Source: Chromohalobacter marismortui
GTDB taxonomy: Bacteria > Pseudomonadota > Gammaproteobacteria > Pseudomonadales > Halomonadaceae
Assembly: GCF_004364315.1 (NCBI RefSeq)
Contig: NZ_SOBR01000006.1
Coordinates: 1 to 64,000, forward strand
Direction: 5' to 3'
Length of the DNA stretch: 64,000 nucleotides
The notes under the pieces were generated by a model. That model was not told the origin of the DNA, made no database searches, and worked only from the letters and a program-made list of their open reading frames with translations. Made by a program: the position numbers and the translations under genes. Shown here one piece after another: positions 40,133-50,964 of the stretch. Position 1 is the stretch's first letter. The number at the start of each line of letters is the position of its first letter.

Positions 40133-41218
40133 TCACCTCAAACGTGGCGTGTCCACCTCGACGCCCGCGTTTTGGGCGCGCTGACGCAAGAAATGATCCA
40201 TCAAGGTGAGCGCCATCATCGCCTCGGCGATCGGCGTGGCCCGGATCCCCACGCAGGGATCGTGGCGTCCCCTGGTGACCACCTCGACGGCCTCTCCATG
40301 CACATCGATCGAGCGTCCGGGCTGGGTAATGCTCGAGGTCGGTTTGAGCGCCAGGTGCGCCACCAGCGTCTGACCGGAGCTGATGCCACCCAACACCCCC
40401 CCGGCGTGGTTGGAGAGAAAACCGTGCGGCGTCATCTCATCGCGGTGCTCGCTGCCGCGACTCGCCACCGCCGCAAAGCCGTCACCGATCTCCACGCCCT
40501 TGACCGCATTGATGCTCATCAGCCCATGGGCCAGTTCGGCATCCAGGCGATCGAAGACCGGCTCACCAAGCCCCACCGGTACGCCCTCGGCGACGACGGT
40601 GATGCGCGCGCCGACGCTGTCCTGATCGCGGCGCAACTGATCCATGAAGGCCTCGAGCTCGGGGACCTTGTCCGGATCGGGGCAGAAGAACGGATTGCTG
40701 TCGACCGCTTCCCACTGTTTGAAGTCGATGCCGATGGGACCCAGTTGGCTCATGTAACCGCGCACGCGAATGCCCTGCGATGCCAGAAACTTGCGGGCGA
40801 TCGCGCCGGCGGCGACGCGCATCGCCGTCTCACGTGCGCTCGAGCGCCCGCCACCGCGATAATCGCGGATGCCGTACTTGTGATGATAGGTGTAGTCGGC
40901 GTGCGCCGGCCGAAACTGATCCTTGATCTTCGAATAGTCCTTGGAGCGTTGATCGGTATTTTCGATCAACAGGCCGATCGGCGTGCCGGTGGTCACACCC
41001 TCGAACACTCCGGAAAGAATACGCACCTGGTCGGGTTCGCGGCGCTGGGTGGTATGCCGCGAGGTACCCGGGCGGCGCCGATCCAGATCATGCTGCAGGT
41101 CCGAGGCGTCGAGCTCGAGCCCCGGCGGGCATCCGTCGACGATGGCCCCCAGCGCTTCGCCGTGGCTCTCGCCGAAGGTCGTGACGGTAAACAATTTGCC
41201 AAAGGTATTGCCGGACAT
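40133..41218 (-). CDS. aroC: Chorismate synthase AroC
   Basis: This 361-residue FMN-dependent lyase converts EPSP to chorismate, the last common step of aromatic synthesis. Signatures seen: '[18 protein letters not shown]' at the N-terminus, '[18 protein letters not shown]' region near residue 45, '[22 protein letters not shown]' near 125, and '[10 protein letters not shown]' near 285. The ATG at 41218 gives family length. It follows prmB closely, and smr is divergent, matching the E. coli smrB-prmB-aroC neighbourhood. Confidence 0.97.
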   Translation of the reverse strand: MSGNTFGKLFTVTTFGESHGEALGAIVDGCPPGLELDASDLQHDLDRRRPGTSRHTTQRREPDQVRILSGVFEGVTTGTPIGLLIENTDQRSKDYSKIKDQFRPAHADYTYHHKYGIRDYRGGGRSSARETAMRVAAGAIARKFLASQGIRVRGYMSQLGPIGIDFKQWEAVDSNPFFCPDPDKVPELEAFMDQLRRDQDSVGARITVVAEGVPVGLGEPVFDRLDAELAHGLMSINAVKGVEIGDGFAAVASRGSEHRDEMTPHGFLSNHAGGVLGGISSGQTLVAHLALKPTSSITQPGRSIDVHGEAVEVVTRGRHDPCVGIRATPIAEAMMALTLMDHFLRQRAQNAGVEVDTPRLR

Positions 41219-41235
41219 TCCGCGCTCCTCAACGA

Positions 41236-42189
41236 TCAGGCAAACGATGCCGCATAGTGGTCGAGCTCGGCGGCGGTCAGCGCGAACACGCCTTCCCCCC
41301 CCCGTTCGAACTCGAGCCACAAGAACGGGACTTCGGGAAACGCCGCGTCGAGATGTCGCGCGGAATTGCCCACTTCGACGATCAATACGCCCTCGTCGGT
41401 CAAATGCTCACGCGCTTCGCGCAACATGCGGCGCACGATATCCAGACCATCGTCGCCCGCCGCTAGAGCCAGGCTCGGCTCGTGGCGGAACTCGGCCGGC
41501 ATGCCCGCCAGGTCACGCGCATCCACATAAGGCGGGTTGGAGACGATGATGTCATAGCGCTGACCGGCAACGCCGGCGAACAGATCCGACGTCACCGCGC
41601 GCACGCGCTTGCCAACATCGTGATGCACGATGTTGGCCTTGGCCACCGCCAGCGCGTCGGGGCTGATATCCACCAGGTCGACCTCGGCCGTGGGCAGATA
41701 CAGCGCCGTGGCGATGCCGATGCATCCCGACCCGGCACATAGATCCAGCACCCGCGCCGGCGGCCATTCAGGGAACCAGGCTGCGAAACCGTCCTCGACC
41801 AACTCCGCTATCGGCGAGCGCGGGATCAGGACTCGTTCATCGACCTCGAAAGGATGACCGGCGAAGAAGGCCTCACCCAGCAGATACGGCAGTGGTGTGC
41901 GCTGCTCGATGCGTTGGCGTACCAGGCTCACGACACGACGACGCTCGATCGGCAACAGGCGGGCATCGAGCACGGCGGGATCGACATCCCAGGGCAGATG
42001 CAACGCGCCCAGCACCAGCGCCACGGCCTCGTCCCATGCGCTGGCCGTACCATGTCCGAAATGCAAGCGGTGGGCATTGAATTCACTGGTCGCCCAGCGC
42101 AAGCAATCGCGCAGCGACACCAGCCCGTCGGCCAGGGACGCGTCGTCGAGAGTCAGCGTGGAATCGTCGGTCGGTCGGGAAGCGGGCAC
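41236..42189 (-). CDS. prmB: Ribosomal protein uL3 glutamine methyltransferase PrmB
   Basis: This 317-residue SAM-dependent N5-glutamine methyltransferase modifies ribosomal protein L3. The SAM motif '[17 protein letters not shown]' lies near residue 145 and the catalytic '[18 protein letters not shown]' near 215. The N-terminal helical domain is present ('[23 protein letters not shown]'), which separates PrmB from PrmC. The start is GTG at 42189 with AGGA six bases upstream. aroC follows 17 bp later. Confidence 0.94.
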   Translation of the reverse strand: MPASRPTDDSTLTLDDASLADGLVSLRDCLRWATSEFNAHRLHFGHGTASAWDEAVALVLGALHLPWDVDPAVLDARLLPIERRRVVSLVRQRIEQRTPLPYLLGEAFFAGHPFEVDERVLIPRSPIAELVEDGFAAWFPEWPPARVLDLCAGSGCIGIATALYLPTAEVDLVDISPDALAVAKANIVHHDVGKRVRAVTSDLFAGVAGQRYDIIVSNPPYVDARDLAGMPAEFRHEPSLALAAGDDGLDIVRRMLREAREHLTDEGVLIVEVGNSARHLDAAFPEVPFLWLEFERGGEGVFALTAAELDHYAASFA

Positions 42190-42316
42190 GATGCGTCCTG
42201 TTTAGCGGCTCCATGGAATCGGCGATTGTACCCGGAGCGCGCGCCGGTTCACAGCCGTAGGCAAGTCGCTATACTGGTGCCCTTTCAACCGACCGTGCCG
42301 CCTGGGGAGTTTCGTC

Positions 42317-42907
42317 ATGAGCCGACGCCGTGGCCAGCCCGACGACGCAGAGATCAACGTGTTTCGTCAAGCGCTGGAAGACGCCGGTGTGCATCGCCTG
42401 CATACCAATCGCGCCGATACCGGGCGTTCGCGCCGCCGCGACGACGAGGGCATGGCGGAGCGCCGTGCCGCCGCCACCAGCGCCAACACTCAGGCCCCCA
42501 CCAGTCGCACCAGTGATGGGCGCGTCGAGCCGGTGCGTCCCAGCGAGGCACTGGAATTCGCCGTCCCCGATCTCCCCTACCGCACACGGACGCAACTCAA
42601 GCGCGGCAATATCGAGTGGGAAGCCGGCCTGGACCTGCACGGCTACACCGTCAGCGAGGCTCGTGAGCAACTCGAAACCTTCCTTCACGACGCCCACGGG
42701 CAACGCTGGCGCTGTGTGCTGGTGGTGCATGGCAAGGCACGCACATCGCTGCTCGGCGAGGGCGACGATTACCCGGTCATCAAGAGCCACGTCAATGCAT
42801 GGCTACGCGAATGGCCTGCCGTGCTGGCCTTCTGCTCGGCACGCGATGCGGACGGCGGCACCGGCGCGGTGTATATCCTGCTCCGCCGGCGCGGCGATGA
42901 CATATGA
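42317..42907 (+). CDS. smrB: Smr domain protein (SmrB/YfcN-like)
   Basis: This 196-residue protein has an N-terminal basic, disordered half and a C-terminal Smr domain ('GLDLHGYTVSEAREQLETFL' near residue 110, 'VVHGKARTS' near 137). SmrB proteins cleave mRNA at collided ribosomes; the Smr 'LDLHG' and 'HGKG'-like motifs are retained, here as HGKA. It is divergent from prmB across 127 bp, as in E. coli. The collision-nuclease role is by family. Confidence 0.85.
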   Translation: MSRRRGQPDDAEINVFRQALEDAGVHRLHTNRADTGRSRRRDDEGMAERRAAATSANTQAPTSRTSDGRVEPVRPSEALEFAVPDLPYRTRTQLKRGNIEWEAGLDLHGYTVSEAREQLETFLHDAHGQRWRCVLVVHGKARTSLLGEGDDYPVIKSHVNAWLREWPAVLAFCSARDADGGTGAVYILLRRRGDDI

Positions 42908-42935
42908 CCGCCCGCGGACAACGAAGGCGTGAGCC

Positions 42936-43973
42936 TCAGCGCGGCTTGCGTCGAGGTGTCGTCAAGAGATGGTGCTTGGCATCGCTCACGTCCGCCTCGG
43001 TCATGGTCATGTCACGCTTGCCTTCGTAACGATCGATGGCCTGTGCCGCCAGATAGTGACCTAGCTGAATCAGCGCTTCGGCGCGATGGAATTCATAGGC
43101 ACCGCACACGCTTTTGGGCACCTCGATCAGGATATCGGGAGGATAGCCGGCCACCTTGTATTTGGCTAACGCCGCCTGGGTGATATCGAAGGATGCCAGC
43201 ATCATGTCGAGCTTGCCCCAGGCGCGCTCGGTCGCCGCTTGCTCGGAAAGTTCATGCTCTTCGCCATCTTCCTGGCCGTTGCCGAACATGTGCTGCACGC
43301 GCTCGCGCACGCCGCCCAGCCAGCCACTGAACCCTTGTCCGCGCGACTCCCGCTCGCGTTCCCGCGCCACTTCCTGGGCCGCTTCCTCGGGAGGCAACAT
43401 TTCCTCGAGCGTCACCTGCCGGGAGGTCTGCGCGGTGGAGTTGACCGCCACGACCAGGTCGGCGTGAACCGCCACGGTGGGAATGATCGGCAACGGGTTG
43501 AGCAAACCGCCATCGACGAGAACCTGCCCATCCACATGCACCGGCGTGATGATACCAGGAACCGCGATGGAAGCACGGATCGCACGCAAGAGTGGGCCGC
43601 TCTGAAACCAGATTTCCTTCTGCCGATTGAGGTCGGTGGCCACGGTCGTCAGCGGGATGCTCAAGTCTTCGATACGGATATCCCCGATCAGGCTCTCGAG
43701 CTTGTTCATCACCTTGCTGGCGCGCATCGCGCCCATCGGGCTCCAGGTCACGTCGACCAGCTTGAGCACATCGAAGTAATCCAGCTGGCACACCCAGTCA
43801 CGGTACCCATCGAGCTGGCCGGCGGCATAAATCCCCCCCACCAGGGCGCCCATCGAACACCCCGAGATGGCGGCGATCTCGTATCCGCGGGCCACTAGCT
43901 CGTCGATCACACCGATATGCGTATAGCCCCGCGCACCACCACTGCCCAGTACCAATGCAACTCGTTTACCCAT
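42936..43973 (-). CDS. Patatin-like phospholipase (RssA type)
   Basis: This 345-residue patatin-family lipase has the oxyanion loop 'GSGGARGYTHIGVIDEL' at residues 11-27, nucleophile Ser in 'GCSMGALVGG' near 43, and catalytic Asp in 'DGGLLNPLP' near 160. A charged insert (about residues 200-260) is longer than in RssA. The ATG at 43973 has GAAGGAG eight bases upstream. It overlaps nothing but sits 14 bp from the alpha/beta hydrolase stop, so the two are likely one operon. Confidence 0.87.
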   Translation of the reverse strand: MGKRVALVLGSGGARGYTHIGVIDELVARGYEIAAISGCSMGALVGGIYAAGQLDGYRDWVCQLDYFDVLKLVDVTWSPMGAMRASKVMNKLESLIGDIRIEDLSIPLTTVATDLNRQKEIWFQSGPLLRAIRASIAVPGIITPVHVDGQVLVDGGLLNPLPIIPTVAVHADLVVAVNSTAQTSRQVTLEEMLPPEEAAQEVARERERESRGQGFSGWLGGVRERVQHMFGNGQEDGEEHELSEQAATERAWGKLDMMLASFDITQAALAKYKVAGYPPDILIEVPKSVCGAYEFHRAEALIQLGHYLAAQAIDRYEGKRDMTMTEADVSDAKHHLLTTPRRKPR

Positions 43974-43987
43974 ATCAGCGTTCTCCT

Positions 43988-44869
43988 TCACACATGACGC
44001 CTCGTCGTCTTCTGCGCGTCGCTGACGATGGCCTCGGCCACAGCACCGACGGCGTGCGCCTCGAGGTGAAGATGATGCCCACCGGGCAGCACCACCCGCG
44101 TGAGCCGAGCAATGGCGTCACGAGCTTGCTGGGCATAGGCACGTTCGGCCAGGATGCCCTGCTCGCCTTCGATCAACAGCACCGGGGCTTCGATGTTGCT
44201 CAGCAGCGACAGCATCTGCTCGGTGGTGAAGCGCACCAGCGAGGGACGTAGCAAGCGACCGTCGGAGCGCAAACGCACGTGGCCATCGTCCTCCTCATCC
44301 AGGTTGCGGCGTACCAAGGGCGCGGCCGTCTCGGCATCGATGGGCGTTACGCCACCCGCCACGCGTGCCGCAATGGCGGTGGCCTCGTCGGGATAGCGCG
44401 GCACCTTGGAACGCGCGCGTCGGCGCTGGATCAAGCCCATGCGAAGTTGCTTGGTCGTGTCGTCGACCTCGGTGGTCAAGGTACCCAAGCCATCGATCAG
44501 CACCAACCACGTGACACGTTCCGGCATTGCGGCCGCTACCAGACACGAAACGGCCGCTCCCATCGAATGGGCCAGTAACGGCGCGCTATCGAGCCCTAGT
44601 GCATCGAGCGCGTCCAACACGTCCAGCGTATATTCCCAGATCGGATAGTCGCCGCCGTCGGCGCGCGGCTGCGATCGCCCATGGCCAGGGAAGTCGATGG
44701 CGACGATGCGAATCCCCAGACGCTCGACCAGCAACGGTGCCAGGCGCGAAAAGCTCTCGGCATTATCCAACCAGCCATGCAGCGCCAACCACACTGGCGC
44801 ATCGGGGTCGCCCCAGGCCAGGGCTGCGAGGCGCCCATGGGCCAGACTCAGTGATTCGGGTTCGTGCAT
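43988..44869 (-). CDS. Alpha/beta hydrolase
   Basis: This 293-residue alpha/beta-hydrolase fold protein has 'WLALHGWLDNAESF' (oxyanion HG) near residue 28, nucleophile Ser in 'LLAHSMGAAVSCLV' near 100, and a C-terminal His in 'LPGGHHLHLE' near 270. It resembles MhpC/BioH-like esterases and mammalian MEST/serine hydrolase-like proteins; substrate unknown. The ATG at 44869 has GGGAG upstream. It is the first gene of a two-gene unit with the patatin protein. Confidence 0.82.
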   Translation of the reverse strand: MHEPESLSLAHGRLAALAWGDPDAPVWLALHGWLDNAESFSRLAPLLVERLGIRIVAIDFPGHGRSQPRADGGDYPIWEYTLDVLDALDALGLDSAPLLAHSMGAAVSCLVAAAMPERVTWLVLIDGLGTLTTEVDDTTKQLRMGLIQRRRARSKVPRYPDEATAIAARVAGGVTPIDAETAAPLVRRNLDEEDDGHVRLRSDGRLLRPSLVRFTTEQMLSLLSNIEAPVLLIEGEQGILAERAYAQQARDAIARLTRVVLPGGHHLHLEAHAVGAVAEAIVSDAQKTTRRHV

Positions 44870-45026
44870 GAAGACTCCCACGGTTGATCGGTCGACGGCC
44901 CATACGCCACACCGCCGTCTTCATCGGTCAGGGCACCTTTGAAGCGCGGCACTGGGCCTAGCAGGCTAACGGGTTTACCATAAACCTTTTCGTTTCCCAA
45001 GCCGACCAAGGAACAAGGAATCCTGC

Positions 45027-45137
45027 GTGCCAAGATCTCGACCGCCCCGCCCCACTCGCCTGCGCAATACGCTATTCTGGCTCGTCGTCACCGCCGCCAT
45101 CATCGTGGGCTTCGTCCTCGCCAGACAAGGAAGCTGA
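45027..45137 (+). CDS. Small single-pass membrane protein (36 residues)
   Basis: A GTG-started frame after an AAGGA ribosome site (7-base spacing) encodes 36 residues: a strongly basic N-terminus (seven Arg in the first 13), one hydrophobic helix 'LFWLVVTAAIIVGFVLA' and a short polar tail, RQGS. The positive-inside rule predicts a cytoplasmic N-terminus. It ends 6 bp before the AEC transporter start, so the two are co-transcribed and perhaps translationally linked. I do not recognise the family. The codon pattern and clean topology argue for a real gene. Confidence 0.6.
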   Translation: MPRSRPPRPTRLRNTLFWLVVTAAIIVGFVLARQGS

Positions 45138-45143
45138 TCGCCC

Positions 45144-46091
45144 ATGGACCTGCTGGCCGTTTTCTCGCATACGCTGCAAGTCACGCTGCCCGTTTTCGCC
45201 ATGGTGTTTCTGGGGATCGTCTTCAAACGCATCGGCTGGATCGATGCGCATTTCATCTCCATGGCGTCGGCATTGGTGTTTCGCGCCACCATGCCGACAT
45301 TGATTTTCCTGAGTATCGTCCGCGCCGATCTGGACGTCGCCCTGCAACCAGGGCTGATCGTCTATTTCCTGGTTTTTTCGGTACTTAGCTTCTTTCTCGC
45401 CTGGGGCTGGGCCATCTGGCGTTGTCCCCATGCCGAACGCGGCGTCTTCACGCAAGGAGCTTTCCGCGGTAATTGCGGGATCGTCGGCTTGGCCCTGGCC
45501 GCCAACCAATACGGCGATTACGGACTCTCGCTGGGCAGCATCCTGGTCGGCGGCATCATCATCGTCTACAACGTGCTCGCCGCGATCATCCTGGCCTATT
45601 ACAGCGAAAACACGCGCTCGGGCATCGGCGCAATTCTCAAACATATCGCCAAGAATCCACTCATCCTGAGCGTCTTGCTGGCGATTCCCTTTGCGTATTT
45701 CGATATCGACCTGCCTGAATGGCTGCTCACCTCGGGCGACTATTTCGGCGCCATGTCTCTACCGCTGGCCCTGGTCTGCATCGGCGGGACGCTGTCGTTC
45801 ACGTCCGTTAAACGGAGTAGCAGCCTGGCCCTGGATGCCAGCCTATGGAAGGTCGTATGGCTCCCCCTTATCGGCGTGCTGGGTGCCTTCGCGCTGGGCT
45901 ATCGCGGACGTGAGCTGGGCATTCTCTTTCTTTTCTTCGGCAGTCCCGGTGCCGCAGCGAGTTTCGTCATGGCCAAGGCCGCACATGCCAATGCCAAGCT
46001 CGCCGCCAATATCATCGTCATCACCACCGTCGCCTCTCTGTTCACTCTTAGCGCCGGGGTATTCATACTGAAATTGGTAGGCTGGATCTAA
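45144..46091 (+). CDS. AEC family transporter
   Basis: This 315-residue auxin efflux carrier (AEC) family permease has about ten hydrophobic segments in two halves; 'FRGNCGIVGLALAANQYG' near residue 105 and 'PLALVCIGGTLSF' near 205 are typical. Bacterial members move carboxylates such as malate or malonate, but the substrate here is unknown. A small membrane protein gene lies immediately upstream. Confidence 0.87.
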   Translation: MDLLAVFSHTLQVTLPVFAMVFLGIVFKRIGWIDAHFISMASALVFRATMPTLIFLSIVRADLDVALQPGLIVYFLVFSVLSFFLAWGWAIWRCPHAERGVFTQGAFRGNCGIVGLALAANQYGDYGLSLGSILVGGIIIVYNVLAAIILAYYSENTRSGIGAILKHIAKNPLILSVLLAIPFAYFDIDLPEWLLTSGDYFGAMSLPLALVCIGGTLSFTSVKRSSSLALDASLWKVVWLPLIGVLGAFALGYRGRELGILFLFFGSPGAAASFVMAKAAHANAKLAANIIVITTVASLFTLSAGVFILKLVGWI

Positions 46092-46200
46092 AACCGGCCA
46101 TTCACTAGGCACCTCGCTCACGGTATTTGTCATGGGTTTGCGGCCCTTGTCGCAAACGGCGATTGAGTGAATATGGCAATGACAAGGAGTCAACCGCGTC

Positions 46201-46728
46201 ATGCTCGACACCTACAGCGCCCTGGCCGGCCAGTTTTTCGGCGTGGTCTCGTTGATACTTTGCCTTCTGGCCTTCTCCAGCAAGCGGGACGAGCGGTTGA
46301 TGATGCTGTTGCTCTCCGCCAACGTGGCCTTCGCGCTACAGTTCGCGCTCTTCGCGAGCTGGACCGCGGCGGCGTTGACGGTGCTGGTAATCGTACGCAT
46401 CGCGCTCGCCCGTCGTTATCCGGGCAGCAAGGGCGTCATGGCGGGGGTGCTGGTCGCCAGCGGCGTGGCGGCACTGTTGACCTGGCAAGGGTGGGCGGAC
46501 GTGCCTGCCATCGTGGCGATGACGGTGGGAACGGTGGGCATGTTCCTGTTTCAGGGTATTGCCATGCGCATCTGCCTGGGACTAGCAGCATTGTCATGGT
46601 TCCTTAGCCATGCCCTGGTGGGGTCGGTGGGCGGCATGCTGGCCGAGGCGCTGGTATTCGTTACCAACGCCATCACCATCTATCGGCTGGCCCGTGCCAG
46701 GCGTCGCTATCCACAAGCGTTCGACTAA
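46201..46728 (+). CDS. YgjV-like inner-membrane protein
   Basis: The 175-residue protein has five or six hydrophobic segments and resembles the YgjV family of uncharacterised inner-membrane proteins ('VVSLILCLLAFSSKRDERLMMLL' near residue 15, C-terminal 'FVTNAITIYRLARARRRYP'). AAGGAG lies upstream of the ATG with an unusually long spacing (11-12 bases). Function unknown. Confidence 0.75.
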   Translation: MLDTYSALAGQFFGVVSLILCLLAFSSKRDERLMMLLLSANVAFALQFALFASWTAAALTVLVIVRIALARRYPGSKGVMAGVLVASGVAALLTWQGWADVPAIVAMTVGTVGMFLFQGIAMRICLGLAALSWFLSHALVGSVGGMLAEALVFVTNAITIYRLARARRRYPQAFD

Positions 46729-46746
46729 CATTGGCAACCGCTGCGT

Positions 46747-48336
<1,590 letters not shown>

Positions 48337-48489
48337 AGTCGGGGTTCTCGCGGGAAACGGCGTGAATGAAGCGACGGCGGACCCGGCGTTACGAGCCCCA
48401 CCCTATGTCGAGGCGGCATTGTACGCGCTGGCAACGATCGGCGTCAGTGCCCTCCCCTAATTACGAACGCTGGTTCGTGATACGCCAGC

Positions 48490-48514
48490 AAAAAGACCAC
48501 TCCGAAGAGTGGCC
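48490..48514 (-). terminator. Terminator of the glucarate cluster
   Basis: GGCCACTCT-TCGG-AGTGGTC with TTTTTG after it on the minus strand is a stable UUCG-loop terminator, about 36 bp past the aldehyde dehydrogenase stop. Confidence 0.88.
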
Positions 48515-48550
48515 TTGAGTACCTGAACGGTGTCCTATCGACGCTGAGAA

Positions 48551-50128
48551 TCAGCGCTCGCGTTTACCGTCGACCAGACGATCCAGCTTGAACGGGTTGC
48601 TCTCCTTGAGTGCTTCCGGCAGCAGAGCGTCGGGCAGGTTCTGGTAGCAGACCGGACGCAAGAAGCGATAGATCGCCGCCGTCCCCACGGACGTCGTGCG
48701 CGAGTCCGACGTTGCCGGGAACGGCCCGCCGTGAACCATCGCGTCACATACCTCGACACCAGTCGGCCAGCCGTTGGCCAGAATGCGTCCCGCCTTGCGT
48801 TCAAGCGTCGGCAACAACTGGCGCGCCACATCGAGATCGGCGTCATCCATTTGCAGCGTCACTGTCAGTTGGCCTTCAAGATGCTCGGCGACCTTCGCAA
48901 GTTCGGCCACATCGGCACATTCGACGACCAACGAGGTGGCGCCAAACACTTCGCCCTGCAACGCCTCGTCACTCAAGAAGTCCTGCGCCGAGGTCACGAA
49001 CAAGCCGGTTTGGCACTGGTTCGGGCCTTCACCCTTCTCGCCGCGCGCCACTTCTTTAGCCTTACCATTGCTCACCAGCGCACCGACACCGCTCTCGTAG
49101 GCTTCATGAATGCCCGGCGTCAGCATGGTTTGCGGCGCGCTGCCCTTGACCGCGTCACCAGCAGCCGAGAGGAACGCATCGAGTTCCGGTCCCTTGATCG
49201 CGATGACCAATCCCGGGTTAGTGCAGAACTGGCCCGCGCCCATGTTGAGCGATCCCACGAAGGCCTTGCCCATCTCCTCGCCGCGCGCCTTGAGCGCCGC
49301 CGGCAGAGGGAAGACCGGATTGATCGAACTCATCTCGGCATAGAACGGGATCGGCTCAGCGCGCGACTGAGCGGCTTTCCACAAAGCCAGACCGCCGCTG
49401 CGCGAGCCGGTGAAGCCAGCCGCCTTGATGCGAGAATCCGTGACCAGGGCGGTGCCCACCTCGCGGCCAGAGCCGAATATCAGCGAGAAGACGCCTTCCG
49501 GTAGACTGCACTTCTTGACGGCGGACTGAATCGCGCGCCCCACCAGCTCGCTGGTGCCCGGGTGTGCGGCATGTGCCTTGACGATGACCGGACAGCCTGC
49601 CGCCAGAGCGGAGGCGGTGTCGCCACCGGCGACGGAAAACGCGAGTGGGAAATTACTGGCCCCGAACACGACCACCGGCCCCAGACCGATGTGACGCTGG
49701 CGCAGGTCGACACGCGGCATCGGGGTCCGTTCAGGTAATGCCGGGTCGACACGGACGTCGAGCCATTCACCGTCACGCACGACGCGAGCGAACATGCGTA
49801 GCTGACCGCAGGTACGGCCGCGTTCGCCCTGAATGCGTGCCTGGGGCAGACCTGACTCGGCCACGGCGCGCTCGATAAGCTCGTCACCGATCGCTTCTAT
49901 TTCATCGGCGACGGTTTCGAGAAACTTGGCACGCGCCTCGAGCGAGGTCTCGCGGTAAGCCTCGAAGGCGCTCCAGGCAAGTGCGCAGGCACGCTCGACG
50001 TCCACTTGCGTACCGCCCGGATAAGCCGGTTCCAGTGTCTCGCCCGTAGCCGGGTTGACGGCATCAATCGCAGTCCCGGTGCCATGCACGGCCTGCTGGC
50101 CGATCAATAAACTACCTTCCAGTGTCAT
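48551..50128 (-). CDS. Alpha-ketoglutaric semialdehyde dehydrogenase (2,5-dioxopentanoate dehydrogenase)
   Basis: This 525-residue aldehyde dehydrogenase oxidises 2,5-dioxopentanoate to 2-oxoglutarate, the last step of glucarate catabolism. Features: '[22 protein letters not shown]' near residue 150, Glu in '[14 protein letters not shown]' near 260, catalytic Cys in '[12 protein letters not shown]' near 300. It is the long KGSADH type found with DapA-like KdgD enzymes. AAGGAG precedes the ATG. It closes the minus-strand cluster and is followed by a strong terminator. The 45-bp gap from gntR suggests co-transcription. Confidence 0.92.
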   Translation of the reverse strand: MTLEGSLLIGQQAVHGTGTAIDAVNPATGETLEPAYPGGTQVDVERACALAWSAFEAYRETSLEARAKFLETVADEIEAIGDELIERAVAESGLPQARIQGERGRTCGQLRMFARVVRDGEWLDVRVDPALPERTPMPRVDLRQRHIGLGPVVVFGASNFPLAFSVAGGDTASALAAGCPVIVKAHAAHPGTSELVGRAIQSAVKKCSLPEGVFSLIFGSGREVGTALVTDSRIKAAGFTGSRSGGLALWKAAQSRAEPIPFYAEMSSINPVFPLPAALKARGEEMGKAFVGSLNMGAGQFCTNPGLVIAIKGPELDAFLSAAGDAVKGSAPQTMLTPGIHEAYESGVGALVSNGKAKEVARGEKGEGPNQCQTGLFVTSAQDFLSDEALQGEVFGATSLVVECADVAELAKVAEHLEGQLTVTLQMDDADLDVARQLLPTLERKAGRILANGWPTGVEVCDAMVHGGPFPATSDSRTTSVGTAAIYRFLRPVCYQNLPDALLPEALKESNPFKLDRLVDGKRER

Positions 50129-50173
50129 GATCTACTCCTTGTGCGGATTGAATACGTATATAAGCAATCCCCA

Positions 50174-50896
50174 TCACTCCCGATAGGAGGCATAGGTATT
50201 GCTCGCACGGCTCAGATGGTGGCTCATCGCATCGCGTGCCGCATTCGCGTCGCCAGCGATAATCGCCTCGAGAATATCGGCATGCTCATCAGCGACACGC
50301 TCCAGATAACGATGCGTCGCCGCTGTATCGAGTTCGACGGAAAGCAGCTTGGCACGGGGGATTGCCCCCAGGTTCAACTGCTCGTATACCGTTGTGAAGG
50401 CCGGATTATGCGTGGCTTGCGCCACCGCGAAGTGAAAAGAGAAATCTTCTTCCCGTGCCTGGGACTGATGCTGGAACGCCTCGATGAATCGCGCATGTGC
50501 CTGACGAAGCCGCTCGATATCCGCATCGTCCCGCCGTGATGCCGCCAGCGCGGCGGCTTCAGGCTCCAGCGTCAAGCGCAATTCGAGAATTCCCAGGATA
50601 TCTTCGACCGTGGTCAGGCTGATTCGCTTGGCAGGATACGCTTCCTCCGGTGCGCAGCGGAGCACCCGAGTGCCGATACCGCGCCGCGTCTCGACCAGCC
50701 CCAGCGACTTGAGATGCGTAATGGCCTCACGAACGACGGTACGGCTGACGCCGAACATCTCGCACAAGCCATTCTCGGGCGGCAGCTTGTCACCAACGGC
50801 AATCTCGCCCGCTGCAATAATCGCCTCGAGCTGCTGAGAGACCTGACGGGACAAGCTCCCTTGCTGGGAGACACGCTTAACGCCAAGTGAGTTCAT
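50174..50896 (-). CDS. GntR family regulator, FadR subfamily
   Basis: This 240-residue protein has a winged helix-turn-helix ('LPPENGLCEMFGVSRTVVREAITHLKSLG' within residues 38-68) and an all-helical FCD ligand domain with metal-binding residues (Asp in 'EEDFSFHFAVAQATHN', His in 'DEHADILEAI' and near the C-terminus). FadR-type GntR proteins commonly sense sugar acids. Its position inside the cluster makes it the probable local repressor, with glucarate, galactarate or a dehydrated product as effector. Confidence 0.9.
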   Translation of the reverse strand: MNSLGVKRVSQQGSLSRQVSQQLEAIIAAGEIAVGDKLPPENGLCEMFGVSRTVVREAITHLKSLGLVETRRGIGTRVLRCAPEEAYPAKRISLTTVEDILGILELRLTLEPEAAALAASRRDDADIERLRQAHARFIEAFQHQSQAREEDFSFHFAVAQATHNPAFTTVYEQLNLGAIPRAKLLSVELDTAATHRYLERVADEHADILEAIIAGDANAARDAMSHHLSRASNTYASYRE

Positions 50897-50940
50897 AGGT
50901 CATGGTCATGTGTCGCTTGCATGGGTATTCACTCATTGTT

Positions 50941-50964
50941 CATTCAACCATTCAACCATTCAAC
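50941..50964 (+). repeat. Three perfect CATTCAAC octamers
   Basis: Three exact 8-bp copies run end to end between gntR and gudD, the third covering the gudD stop codon. The gap has no visible hairpin. Replication slippage is the likely origin; a translational role between gudD and gntR is possible. Confidence 0.85.

Noticed and set aside
44848-45033. 61-residue minus-strand frame ahead of the alpha/beta hydrolase
   Set aside because: Its composition looks partly coding, but the only starts are TTG/GTG without a ribosome site, and it overlaps both the hydrolase start and the better-supported 36-residue plus-strand gene.
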